Shown one piece after another: positions 1-7,685 of a stretch of 64,000 nucleotides of DNA. The translations under genes and the position numbers were made by a program. Each line of letters opens with the position of its first letter. The first letter of the stretch is position 1. Location of the stretch: positions 248,001 to 312,000 of the forward strand of contig NZ_JBBIXN010000005.1 of assembly GCF_037646455.1 (NCBI RefSeq), written 5' to 3'. The notes under the pieces were generated by a model. That model was not told where the DNA came from. It saw nothing but the letters and a program-made list of their open reading frames with translations, and ran no database searches. The stretch comes from Draconibacterium mangrovi_A (GTDB taxonomy: Bacteria > Bacteroidota > Bacteroidia > Bacteroidales > Prolixibacteraceae).

Positions 1-75
1 CTGGTTGAACCGGAAAACGGACTTATTGCAAAAGCAAGGAAAATGGGCGTTTCGTTTGGCGACGAATACTTGTAA
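1..75 (+). CDS. 3' end of an unidentified protein (partial)
   Basis: An open frame enters from the left edge and ends at TAA (73-75), giving 24 C-terminal residues that finish in GVSFGDEYL. The fragment is too short to assign to a family. A terminator-like hairpin follows, and the next gene (rsmG) converges on it, so this is probably the last gene of a rightward transcript. Confidence 0.6.
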   Translation: MVEPENGLIAKARKMGVSFGDEYL

Positions 76-102
76 TAAGGATAAATGACAGGATAAACAA
101 TT

Positions 103-135
103 GCGTTCTTCGGATCTCTCGGGGAACGCTTTTTT
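103..135 (+). terminator. Rho-independent terminator
   Basis: GCGTTC (103-108) pairs with GAACGC (124-129) and is followed by six T on the plus strand (130-135). The T-run lies only on the plus-strand side, so it serves the partial gene at the left edge. It overlaps the rsmG stop codon. Confidence 0.75.
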
Positions 136-754
136 ACAGCGGTAAATGAACCACTTTTTTGGTTTCGAAAAACCGCTCCGAAAAATATGCCGACAATTCC
201 TGCACAAAAACTTTTCGGCCAAATGGCTTCAGTTCATCTTTCAAATCGCCGCCTTTCAGGTAAAGAATTCCATTGGGCAGCGCATTTCTTTGTTGCCTCG
301 AAACGTTAAAATTTATCCATTGCACAAACTCCGGTAAACGTGTAACAGCACGGCTGACTACAAAATCGTATTTGTCTTTTAACTGTTCAGCCCTGATCTG
401 TTCGGCAGTAAGATTTTCCAACCCCAGTGCTTCGGCCACATTTTTCACCACCTTAATTTTTTTTCCTATCGAATCCACCAGATGAAACTGCACATCGGGG
501 AACATTATTGCCAAAGGAATTCCGGGGAAACCACCACCGGTTCCAACATCGAGGATCCTTGTATTTTTTGTAAAACGAATGAACTTGGCAATGCCCAGCG
601 AATGCAATACATGCCGTTCGTAAAATTCTGAAAAATCTTTTCGCGAGATCACGTTGATCTTTGCATTCCAGTCGGCATATAATGGCTGAAGTTGTCCGAA
701 TAATTCAATTTGTTTTACTGATAAATCGGGGAAGTATTTCTGAATAATTTCCAT
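134..754 (-). CDS. rsmG: 16S rRNA (guanine-527 N7)-methyltransferase RsmG
   Basis: RsmG (GidB) uses SAM to methylate N7 of G527 in 16S rRNA of the 30S subunit; its loss is known to give low-level streptomycin resistance. The 206-residue protein has the family length. It shows the HVLHSL segment at 48-53 and the SAM-binding loop LDVGTGGGFPGIP at 68-80, followed by the acidic VDS at the end of the next strand. The ATG start lies 7 bp from the stop of the sigma-factor gene upstream on the same strand, so sigma factor, glycosyltransferase and rsmG could share a transcript. Housekeeping gene, assigned with high confidence. Confidence 0.97.
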   Translation of the reverse strand: MEIIQKYFPDLSVKQIELFGQLQPLYADWNAKINVISRKDFSEFYERHVLHSLGIAKFIRFTKNTRILDVGTGGGFPGIPLAIMFPDVQFHLVDSIGKKIKVVKNVAEALGLENLTAEQIRAEQLKDKYDFVVSRAVTRLPEFVQWINFNVSRQQRNALPNGILYLKGGDLKDELKPFGRKVFVQELSAYFSERFFETKKVVHLPL

Positions 755-761
755 TTACACC

Positions 762-1370
762 TTAATCTTTTGGATTGATCTCGGTACTTTCAATCATTTT
801 AAACAACATTTCGCGGGCCCTGAACAACTGGGCTTTAACTGTACCGAGCGGCAAATCTAAGGTTTTTGCAATTTCTTCGTACGAAAATTCTTTAAAATAA
901 CGCAACTCCACCAACACCTGGTAACGAGGCTTTAGTTTTCGCACCACATTCCGCAACAGAATGGCTTTTTGTTTTCTTATCAATTTTTCCTCGGGATCGG
1001 GTTCTTTCGATTTTAACCGCACCGAATCGGTGTTTTCGTTCTCCTCTTTGTTTTCGATGGATACATGCACACCCTTCTTCTTACGGAGAAAATCAATACA
1101 ATTATTCGAGGCAATTTTGAACAACCAGGTGCTAAATGCGTAGGTTGGAGAATACTGATGGAGGCTTTTAAACGCCTTACCAAAGGCTTCTAAAGTCAGG
1201 TCTTCTGCGTCGCTGCGATTGTTCACCATTTTAAGCAACATGAAGTAAATCGCATCCTTGTACTTGTTTAATAAACGGGCAAAAGCTTTCTCGTTACCTT
1301 GCAAAGCCGACTTTACAAGCTCGTAATCCTGACGTGCCTTTTCCGATAATATTAAACGTTTGTCTTCCAT
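762..1370 (-). CDS. ECF-type RNA polymerase sigma factor
   Basis: A 202-residue sigma-70 family protein of ECF architecture. Region 2 (about 25-97) includes the DAEDLTLEAFGKAF segment typical of region 2.2 and a FSTWLFKIASN core. A charged, low-complexity linker occupies about 100-135. Region 4 (about 140-190) carries the LDLPLGTVKAQLFRAR helix-turn-helix. Regions 1 and 3 are absent, as expected. The start overlaps the 3' end of the upstream glycosyltransferase gene by 19 bp, suggesting translational coupling. No anti-sigma factor gene adjoins it, so the activating signal cannot be read from context. It is the only sigma factor in the window and therefore one candidate reader of the ECF-like promoter near 7.6 kb, but that link is speculative. 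Confidence 0.93.
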   Translation of the reverse strand: MEDKRLILSEKARQDYELVKSALQGNEKAFARLLNKYKDAIYFMLLKMVNNRSDAEDLTLEAFGKAFKSLHQYSPTYAFSTWLFKIASNNCIDFLRKKKGVHVSIENKEENENTDSVRLKSKEPDPEEKLIRKQKAILLRNVVRKLKPRYQVLVELRYFKEFSYEEIAKTLDLPLGTVKAQLFRAREMLFKMIESTEINPKD

Positions 1371-2518
1371 ACCTGCCTACGACTTTGCCGTTTAAAGTAC
1401 CACTTGTAAACCATTTTAAAATAAGGCATTAGCAAAGCGTATACTAACGAAGGTATGAATATTTTACGTTCATTCAAACGATTTTGAGCGATTTTAATTA
1501 TGATCAAATGAGCCAGGATTTTTAGCCCTGCCAACACCGTAATAAGTAACCATAGCTCGAAAAAATAAATCAGAATAAATACCAAAACAGGCAGATATAT
1601 TATTTCAGTTAACGTTTCACAAGCAATGAAAACCCGCTTCCATAAGGGCAAGTCGTTTTCAATTCGAACACTGCGTTTTATCAGGTTCAAATAATCGTCT
1701 TTCTCGGTACATACGTTTCGGGTTAAGCGTGTTGATTCGTTAAATAGTATGGCGGTTTGTTTCTTCGTGATGAACTTATTGATAAGCAGTTCGAGATTGG
1801 CATAAGGCTCGCGTGTTTTCGATCCGTAACCTCCAATATTAAAATATTCCTGCTTTTTAAAAGCAATGTTCTCTTCGAAATAAATAAAAGGGATTCCGTT
1901 GGAAATATAACCCGCACTTTTTAACTGTTGCCAAAAAAATTCAATCCGGCAGAGGAGGTTGTATAAGCCCGGTTTTACTTGAATTCCATTGTAGCCTATC
2001 AGTACTTTACGATTTTTGGAGGTGGTGTTTGAAGTAAAGCCGCTAAGCCAGTCGCTTTTAACTTCGGTGCTTTCAACCGGAAAGAGCAACACCCAGTCGT
2101 ACTGTGCTGCTTTTAACGCAATATTCTGGGCTAGTTTTACCGAAAACCGCGTTTCCTCATTCAGCGCAGAAATTCTAATATGCGGGTAATGTTGCTTAAA
2201 GTACCCCAAGATCGTATAGGTATTATCAAGCGAATAATCGTCAACCGCAATCACTTCGTATTTTACATTATTGATCTGAAGCAGCTGTGGCAAAATTCGC
2301 CGCAGATTTTCCTCTTCATTCCTCACGGTTGTAAATACCGAAATGGGTTGAGCGGCTTTTTCGTTCGAAATGTTTTCTTTTCGGCTTTTTATCACCTGGC
2401 TCCCGGTAAAAAACAGCAGGTAATAAATTCGTATCAGAAACAGAAAAAGTAATGAACCGATCAGGATCCAATCAACGGAATTGAGTTGATGCAGTTTATC
2501 TAAAATGTCGTGGTTCAT
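1352..2518 (-). CDS. Membrane-anchored family 2 glycosyltransferase
   Basis: A 388-residue GT-A fold glycosyltransferase of family GT2. One membrane segment lies near 17-37. The catalytic domain begins near residue 58 with ISVFTTVRNEEENL, and the nucleotide-binding VDDYS follows at 92-96. Two or three hydrophobic segments lie near 290-355. This arrangement is typical of processive or membrane-associated transferases that elongate envelope glycans on the cytoplasmic face. The substrate cannot be deduced. The 3' end overlaps the ECF sigma gene by 19 bp, so the two genes are probably cotranscribed. Confidence 0.85.
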   Translation of the reverse strand: MNHDILDKLHQLNSVDWILIGSLLFLFLIRIYYLLFFTGSQVIKSRKENISNEKAAQPISVFTTVRNEEENLRRILPQLLQINNVKYEVIAVDDYSLDNTYTILGYFKQHYPHIRISALNEETRFSVKLAQNIALKAAQYDWVLLFPVESTEVKSDWLSGFTSNTTSKNRKVLIGYNGIQVKPGLYNLLCRIEFFWQQLKSAGYISNGIPFIYFEENIAFKKQEYFNIGGYGSKTREPYANLELLINKFITKKQTAILFNESTRLTRNVCTEKDDYLNLIKRSVRIENDLPLWKRVFIACETLTEIIYLPVLVFILIYFFELWLLITVLAGLKILAHLIIIKIAQNRLNERKIFIPSLVYALLMPYFKMVYKWYFKRQSRRQVWKTNV

Positions 2519-2678
2519 TCAGGACGAAGATCAAATAATGAGATTTTTTAATTGATGACAAAAGTGGTAAATAAATAATGAATCCACTTATCAGGAGATA
2601 CTAATTTTATTTACATCAATTAGTTTTTATTAACAGGACACGGTTGGTCTCAGCCTTATTCTATTCGAGTTAATTGGC

Positions 2679-2686
2679 TATATTTG
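2679..2686 (+). promoter_or_regulatory. Bacteroidota -7 promoter element of tgt
   Basis: TATATTTG fits the TAnnTTTG -7 consensus; there is no clear TTG at the usual upstream distance. Transcription would start near 2690, about 15 nt before ATG 2705. This argues against the alternative in-frame TTG at 2684, which lies inside the element. Confidence 0.6.
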
Positions 2687-2704
2687 CCCATCAATTTTGG
2701 GTAT

Positions 2705-3832
2705 ATGGATTTTCTCTTACAAAATACAGCTTCCAACTCACGCGCAAGGGCCGGAAAAATCACCACTGATCATGGAACGATTGAAACGCCCATTTTTATG
2801 CCCGTTGGCACGGCAGGTTCAGTAAAAGGTATTCATACTCGCGATATCCGTGACGATATTAAAGCCGAAATCATCCTCGGCAACACCTACCATTTATACC
2901 TGCGACCGGGATTGGAGGTGATTGAGCAAGCGGGCGGGCTACATAAATTCAACCGCTGGGACCGACCTATTTTAACCGACAGTGGCGGGTTTCAGGTTTT
3001 TTCGCTGGGCGATCTCCGAAAATTATCGGAAGAAGGTGCGCGATTTCAATCGCACATCGATGGTTCGTACCACATGTTCACACCCGAAAATGCGATGGAT
3101 ATTCAGCGAACGATCGGTGCTGATTTTATCATGGCTTTTGACGAATGTACACCCGGAGGCGCCGATTACGATTATGCCAAAAAGTCGCTTGAACTTACAC
3201 AACGCTGGCTCGATCGTTGCTTTGTTCAGTTTAACAATACAAAACCCAAATACGGTTACCGACAAAGTCTGTTCCCCATCGTTCAGGGAAATACCTTTAC
3301 CGATTTACGCCGAAAAGCTGTTGAGCATGTAAAAACCTTTAATGCCGACGGTTACGCAATTGGCGGTTTATCGGTGGGCGAAACCGAGGAAGAAATGTAT
3401 GAAATGACGGAGATAGTAACCGCCGATCTGCCCGAAGACCGCCCGCGCTACTTAATGGGAGTGGGAACTCCGGTTAATATTCTGGAAGGAATTCACCGCG
3501 GAATTGATATGTTCGATTGCGTGATGCCTACCCGAAACGGGCGCAACGGAATGTTGTTCACCTCGGAAGGGATCATTAACATCCGAAATAAAAAATGGGA
3601 AAACGATCACTCTGTTCTCGACGAAAGCGGGACATCGTTTGTTGACCAATATTCGAAAGCTTACCTTCGGCACCTGATTATTTCGAAAGAAATGTTAGGC
3701 GCTCAAATTGCCAGCCAGCATAACCTGGCGTTTTATTTGTGGCTGGTAAAAACGGCACGCGAGAAAATAATAAACGGCGATTTTGTGAGTTGGAAAAACG
3801 AAATGGTCATCAAATTAAAAAACAGATTGTAG
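2705..3832 (+). CDS. tgt: tRNA-guanine transglycosylase (zinc-ligand-less variant)
   Basis: Tgt exchanges G34 of GUN-anticodon tRNAs for the queuosine precursor preQ1. ATG 2705 is chosen over in-frame TTG 2684 because the latter lies within the promoter. This gives 375 residues. D92 in TDSGGFQVF and the nucleophile D271 in FDCVMPTRNGRNG are present, as is the substrate-site GGLSVGE motif. The C-terminal zinc site is unusual. Where characterised Tgt enzymes have CxCxxC plus His, this protein reads DESGTSFVD (306-314), so all three cysteines are missing although H323 remains. The stop is 4 bp from the lptG-type gene that follows. The Tgt assignment is secure; the loss of zinc binding is inferred from the missing ligands. 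Confidence 0.96.
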   Translation: MDFLLQNTASNSRARAGKITTDHGTIETPIFMPVGTAGSVKGIHTRDIRDDIKAEIILGNTYHLYLRPGLEVIEQAGGLHKFNRWDRPILTDSGGFQVFSLGDLRKLSEEGARFQSHIDGSYHMFTPENAMDIQRTIGADFIMAFDECTPGGADYDYAKKSLELTQRWLDRCFVQFNNTKPKYGYRQSLFPIVQGNTFTDLRRKAVEHVKTFNADGYAIGGLSVGETEEEMYEMTEIVTADLPEDRPRYLMGVGTPVNILEGIHRGIDMFDCVMPTRNGRNGMLFTSEGIINIRNKKWENDHSVLDESGTSFVDQYSKAYLRHLIISKEMLGAQIASQHNLAFYLWLVKTAREKIINGDFVSWKNEMVIKLKNRL

Positions 3833-3836
3833 CAGA

Positions 3837-4916
3837 ATGAAGTGGTACAAAACCATAGATGTTTATATTACAAAAAAGTACCTGGGTACTTTCTTTTATG
3901 CCATCGCTTTAATTCTGAGCATCGCCATTGTATTTGATATCTCGGAAAATCTTGATGAATTCATTTCAAAAGACATCCCTACCCGAGCTATTGTTGTAGA
4001 CTACTACATGAACTTCATCCCTTATTTCGGGAACCTGTTCAGTCCGCTGTTTACCTTTATTGCGGTTATTTACTTTACTTCGAAAATGGCCTACAACACC
4101 GAAATTATTGCCATTTTAAGCAGCGGAGTTTCATACCGCCGGTTGATGCGGCCATACATGTTTTCGGCAGCTGTAATTACGATGCTCTCGTTTGTGCTGG
4201 GAAATTACGTAATTCCGCCTGCCAACAAAACCATGATCAACTTTAAGGACAAGTACATTAAAAGTCGATCTATAGGGACGGAAAGAAATGTACACCGACA
4301 AATTGAGCCGGGCACTTACGTATACCTGCAAAGTTTTACTCAAAACAACGTGGGCCATCGTTTTACTCTTGAGCGTTTTGAGGGTGCAAAACTCAAAGAA
4401 AAACTTACCGCACCGAATATTCGCTGGAAGGAAGAAACCGGTACATGGATTATAAATTCATACTTTAAGCGAACAATCCACGACGGCTATGATGAACTGG
4501 AAAGCGGTTACCAAATTGACACCATGCTGAATATGACACCAAAAGATTTTAAGGTGTTGAAGGATGAAATGGAGACCTATAAAACACCCGAATTACTCAA
4601 GGAAATTGACTTGATGAAAATGCGGGGTGTAAACTTTGTGGAGTGGGAAATTGAGAAACACAAACGAATTGCCAATCCCTTTTCAACTTTTATCCTCACT
4701 ATAATTGGCGTTAGTCTGGCTTCACGTAAGGTTAAAGGAGGACTTGGTTTTCACCTTGGGCTGGGATTATTGCTGGCTTTTTCGTACATTCTGTTTTTGC
4801 AAATTTCAACGGTTTTCGCCATCAGCGGTTCTACTCCGCCGGTTGTTGCGGTTTGGATTCCCAACTTTCTGTATGCAGTTGTTGCCGTTTTCCTTTATCG
4901 ATGGGCCGCCCGATAA
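3837..4916 (+). CDS. LptF/LptG family LPS-export permease
   Basis: A 359-residue YjgP/YjgQ-family inner-membrane protein. In characterised systems LptF and LptG form the membrane core of the LptB2FG ABC transporter that extracts lipopolysaccharide from the inner membrane. The sequence shows three hydrophobic segments in the first ~115 residues (near 15-35, 55-80 and 100-125), a long periplasmic domain (about 130-270), and three more segments at the C-terminus containing KGGLGFHLGLGLLLAF. This is the usual LptG layout. It follows tgt by 4 bp, a pairing consistent with one operon. LptF and LptG are not separable from sequence alone here. Confidence 0.88.
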   Translation: MKWYKTIDVYITKKYLGTFFYAIALILSIAIVFDISENLDEFISKDIPTRAIVVDYYMNFIPYFGNLFSPLFTFIAVIYFTSKMAYNTEIIAILSSGVSYRRLMRPYMFSAAVITMLSFVLGNYVIPPANKTMINFKDKYIKSRSIGTERNVHRQIEPGTYVYLQSFTQNNVGHRFTLERFEGAKLKEKLTAPNIRWKEETGTWIINSYFKRTIHDGYDELESGYQIDTMLNMTPKDFKVLKDEMETYKTPELLKEIDLMKMRGVNFVEWEIEKHKRIANPFSTFILTIIGVSLASRKVKGGLGFHLGLGLLLAFSYILFLQISTVFAISGSTPPVVAVWIPNFLYAVVAVFLYRWAAR

Positions 4917-5062
4917 TTTTTAAATAGAACATCGAGCTGAAATCACACATTTTCAGAAAAACTTTTCAAACAAAAAATACCATAATTCGAATGTTGTGTA
5001 TCCATGTTCCTTAATATTCGTAATACATAATTGTATTTACGAAGGGCAACCGGAAAAAATTA

Positions 5063-5070
5063 TAATTTTG
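5063..5070 (+). promoter_or_regulatory. -7 promoter element for the carboxylase operon
   Basis: TAATTTTG matches TAnnTTTG and lies about 60 bp upstream of ATG 5132. No TTG occurs 17-23 bp further upstream (the nearest ends at 5033), so only the -7 half is supported. Confidence 0.5.
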
Positions 5071-5131
5071 ACAGCACAAAATAAAAAGACCCAACTATCA
5101 CGGGTTTTACTGATAACTTAAATACTACTTT

Positions 5132-6676
5132 ATGTCACTAAGAAGCAACGTACTTGATCTTCGTAAAAGAAAGAGAGAAGTACAAAAAGGTGGTGGAGAT
5201 AAAGCCATTGAAAAACAGGCAAAGATGGGTAAACTCACGGCACGTGAACGTATACTGGCTTTGCTCGATAAAAATTCCTTTCACGAATATGATTTATTTG
5301 TAGAACACAGCGCCAAAGATTTCGGTATGGAATCGAAAGTTTTACACGGCGATGGTGTAATTATTGGTACCGGTACCATCTACAATAAACCGGTTTGTAT
5401 ATTTGCGCAGGACTTTACCGTTGCCGGTGGTTCGCTTGGCTTGATGCATGCACGCAAGATTACAAAAATAATGGACCACGCTCTTAAAATGAGGGTGCCG
5501 CTTATCGGTATAAACGACTCGGGTGGTGCGCGTATCCAGGAAGGTGTTAACTCGCTGGCAGGTTACGGAGAGATCTTTTTCCGTAACACCCTGGCTTCGG
5601 GTGTAATTCCACAAATATCAGTGATTCTTGGCCCGTGTGCAGGTGGAGCAGTTTACTCGCCGGCATTAACCGATTTTGTTTTTGTGGTCGAAAACATTTC
5701 AAAAATGTTTATCACCGGACCTTCAGTGGTTAAATCAGTTCTGGGTGAAGAAGTTTCGATGGAAGAATTGGGTGGTGCAAAAGTACACGCCGAAGTTACC
5801 GGAAATGCACATTTTTATGCTGAAACAGAGCTCGATTGTTTTGAACAAATCAAAACGCTGATCAGCTTCATTCCACGCAGTAACCTGAAAAAAGCACTGC
5901 CTCATAAACCAAAGAATCCGGTTAAAGGAGCAAAAGTTGAGGACATTGTTCCTGCCGATCCGAGGATTCCATACGATATGCGTGACCTGATCAAAGGTAT
6001 CACCGATGGTTCTGAGTTTTTTGAAATCATGGAACGTTTTGCACCCAATATCATTATTGGTTTCGGACGCATGAACGGTGAAACCGTTGGTTTTGTAGCC
6101 AACCAGCCAATGGTACTTGCTGGAGTATTGGATATTGACAGTTCGGACAAAGCCGCACGTTTCATCCGTTACTGCAACGCCTTTAACATCCCGATTGTTA
6201 CTATGGAAGACCTGCCGGGTTACCTGCCGGGAGTTGACCAGGAACATGCCGGTGTAATTCGTCACGGAGCCAAAATTCTTTATGCATACAGCGAAGCCAC
6301 TGTTCCGAAAGTAACTGTAATTATTCGTAAAGCGTATGGTGGTGGTTATATCGCCATGAACTCGCGTCACTTACGTGCCGATTTCGTATTTGCATGGCCA
6401 ACTGCTGAAATTGCGGTTATGGGACCTGAGGGTGCCGCGAATATTGTTTTCCGTAAAGAAATTGCAGAAGCGGAAAATCCGGAAGAGATGCGTCAGCAAA
6501 AGATTCAGGAATACAAGGAGAAATTTGCCAATCCTTACGTTGCTGCTGCACAAGGTTACATCGACGAGGTTATTGAGCCAAAAGAAACACGCGCACGCAT
6601 TCTTCATGCATTGCAGGTTTCAGAGAATAAAACCGCTTCGATGCCGAATAAAAAACACGGTATCCCACCGTTTTAA
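5132..6676 (+). CDS. Acyl-CoA carboxylase / methylmalonyl-CoA decarboxylase carboxyltransferase subunit
   Basis: A 514-residue carboxyltransferase of the propionyl-CoA carboxylase beta / MmdA family. It moves CO2 between biotin and an acyl-CoA (propionyl/methylmalonyl-CoA in most relatives). Two crotonase-like halves are visible. The N-terminal half carries RIQEGVNSL and CAGGAVYSPALTDF; the C-terminal half carries MEDLPGYLPGVDQEH and RKAYGGGYIAMNS, which form the oxyanion and CoA sites. The biotin carrier gene follows 17 bp downstream. No biotin carboxylase gene is in the window. The pair could therefore belong to a decarboxylating complex with membrane subunits elsewhere, or use an accC encoded elsewhere. 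Substrate not proven. Confidence 0.92.
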   Translation: MSLRSNVLDLRKRKREVQKGGGDKAIEKQAKMGKLTARERILALLDKNSFHEYDLFVEHSAKDFGMESKVLHGDGVIIGTGTIYNKPVCIFAQDFTVAGGSLGLMHARKITKIMDHALKMRVPLIGINDSGGARIQEGVNSLAGYGEIFFRNTLASGVIPQISVILGPCAGGAVYSPALTDFVFVVENISKMFITGPSVVKSVLGEEVSMEELGGAKVHAEVTGNAHFYAETELDCFEQIKTLISFIPRSNLKKALPHKPKNPVKGAKVEDIVPADPRIPYDMRDLIKGITDGSEFFEIMERFAPNIIIGFGRMNGETVGFVANQPMVLAGVLDIDSSDKAARFIRYCNAFNIPIVTMEDLPGYLPGVDQEHAGVIRHGAKILYAYSEATVPKVTVIIRKAYGGGYIAMNSRHLRADFVFAWPTAEIAVMGPEGAANIVFRKEIAEAENPEEMRQQKIQEYKEKFANPYVAAAQGYIDEVIEPKETRARILHALQVSENKTASMPNKKHGIPPF

Positions 6677-6693
6677 TCAACTAACTTTAAGCT

Positions 6694-7017
6694 ATGGCAA
6701 AAGAAAAAGGATTGAAAAACCTGATCATTCAGGGTGCTATTTATAAAACAAACTATACCTGGAAATTCGAAAACAGGATAAATTACGAATCTCCCAACGA
6801 GAATCTGATCTACTCATTTATTCCGGGTACAATTGTTGACATTTTCGTTAAGACCAGGCAAAAAGTAAAAGAAGGAGAAACGCTTTTGTTACTGGAAGCC
6901 ATGAAAATGGAAAACCAGGTGCGTATGCCTTTCGACGGACAGATTGTTAAAATCCACATAAAAAAGGATGAAATCATTCCGAAACGCCACTTAATGATTG
7001 AAATAAAACGAACTTAG
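6694..7017 (+). CDS. Biotin carboxyl carrier protein (biotinyl domain)
   Basis: A 107-residue protein made almost entirely of one biotinyl/lipoyl domain. The biotinylation site EAMKMENQ lies near residues 68-75, with the modified lysine between the two methionines. The flanking FIPGTIVDIFVK and MPFDGQIVKIHI strands complete the beta-barrel halves. The first ~45 residues are not Pro/Ala-rich as in many BCCPs. Its place right after the carboxyltransferase gene indicates it carries the carboxyl group for that subunit. Confidence 0.93.
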   Translation: MAKEKGLKNLIIQGAIYKTNYTWKFENRINYESPNENLIYSFIPGTIVDIFVKTRQKVKEGETLLLLEAMKMENQVRMPFDGQIVKIHIKKDEIIPKRHLMIEIKRT

Positions 7018-7036
7018 ATAAAGATTGATAATAATT

Positions 7037-7069
7037 AAAACCGCGCGTGTAAACATGTGCGGTTTTTTT
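7037..7069 (+). terminator. Terminator after the carboxylase operon
   Basis: AAAACCGC (7037-7044) pairs with GCGGTTTT (7059-7066), followed by more T on the plus strand. It separates the operon from the convergent repeat-protein gene. Confidence 0.85.
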
Positions 7070-7147
7070 GTGCATAAAAAAAGGGTTGCCAAATTCATGA
7101 CAACCCCCTAAAAATTCAAATAAAACTAATCGCGCTGTTCTATTACT

Positions 7148-7486
7148 TTAGATTTTCCAATTGTTTTCATTTACCATCCAGTTCTCCAATTCCAAACCAG
7201 ATTCGGGTTCCATGACGATCTCCAGAGTTACTTCCCAACTCTCAGGATTGATCATCCAGTCTTCCACTTCCAACTGACTGTCAGTTTCAACCGTAACAAA
7301 TTCGGTGTTCGATGTATTCCAGATGGCTTCGTTAGTCATCCAGCTTTCCATCTCCAAAGTTGTTTCTACAGTAGTTTCAAGGCTCGAGGCAGTAATCGCT
7401 TTGTTTCCTTTGGCATTTACATTTCCTGCTAAAAATATGATGGAGAAAATGGTCAATGCTGCTAATTGTTTCATTCTTGCTTTCAT
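7148..7486 (-). CDS. Small secreted protein with three Trp-Met repeats
   Basis: A 112-residue protein of no family I recognise. Residues 1-25 look like a signal peptide: basic start, hydrophobic LTIFSIIFLAG core, cleavage plausible after NVNA. The mature part is acidic and holds three 13-residue repeats: LEMESWMTNEAIW (44-56), LEVEDWMINPESW (72-84) and LELENWMVNENNW (98-110). They are separated by acidic Thr/Val-rich spacers and share the pattern L-E-x-E-x-W-M-x-N-x3-W. An in-frame second ATG (residue 5) is an alternative start. The gene is monocistronic, convergent with the carboxylase operon, and preceded by an ECF-like promoter at 7593-7620. A small envelope-stress or surface protein is possible, but no function is shown. 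Confidence 0.75.
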   Translation of the reverse strand: MKARMKQLAALTIFSIIFLAGNVNAKGNKAITASSLETTVETTLEMESWMTNEAIWNTSNTEFVTVETDSQLEVEDWMINPESWEVTLEIVMEPESGLELENWMVNENNWKI

Positions 7487-7592
7487 GCTTTCTGTTGTTT
7501 AATTGTTTGTCTTTCTACTTGTTGTTGTTTTCTGTTTTGCCTTCGTTAAGGTCTTTTGTTTTCTTGTTGTTTTGTTTCTGATTACACTTTAA

Positions 7593-7620
7593 TAGACTAA
7601 CAACTTGGACAAAGGTTACA
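7593..7620 (-). promoter_or_regulatory. ECF-sigma-like promoter of the Trp-Met repeat gene
   Basis: On the minus strand TGTAACCTTT (7620-7611) is followed by GTCTA (7597-7593), with 17 nt between the AAC core and GTCTA. This resembles the AAC ... CGTC/GTCTA layout of ECF sigma promoters rather than the housekeeping TTG/TAnnTTTG type. The leader would be about 100 nt and pyrimidine-rich. Confidence 0.5.
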
Positions 7621-7685
7621 TTACCTTTTGTTAAAAAGAATAAAAAAAATGTTAATGAAATACTAAGGTCGGTAAATGACCCTAA

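Noticed and set aside
5735..6370. 211-codon open frame on the minus strand
   Set aside because: It is fully inside the carboxyltransferase gene, antisense to conserved motifs; composition is unlike a protein family.
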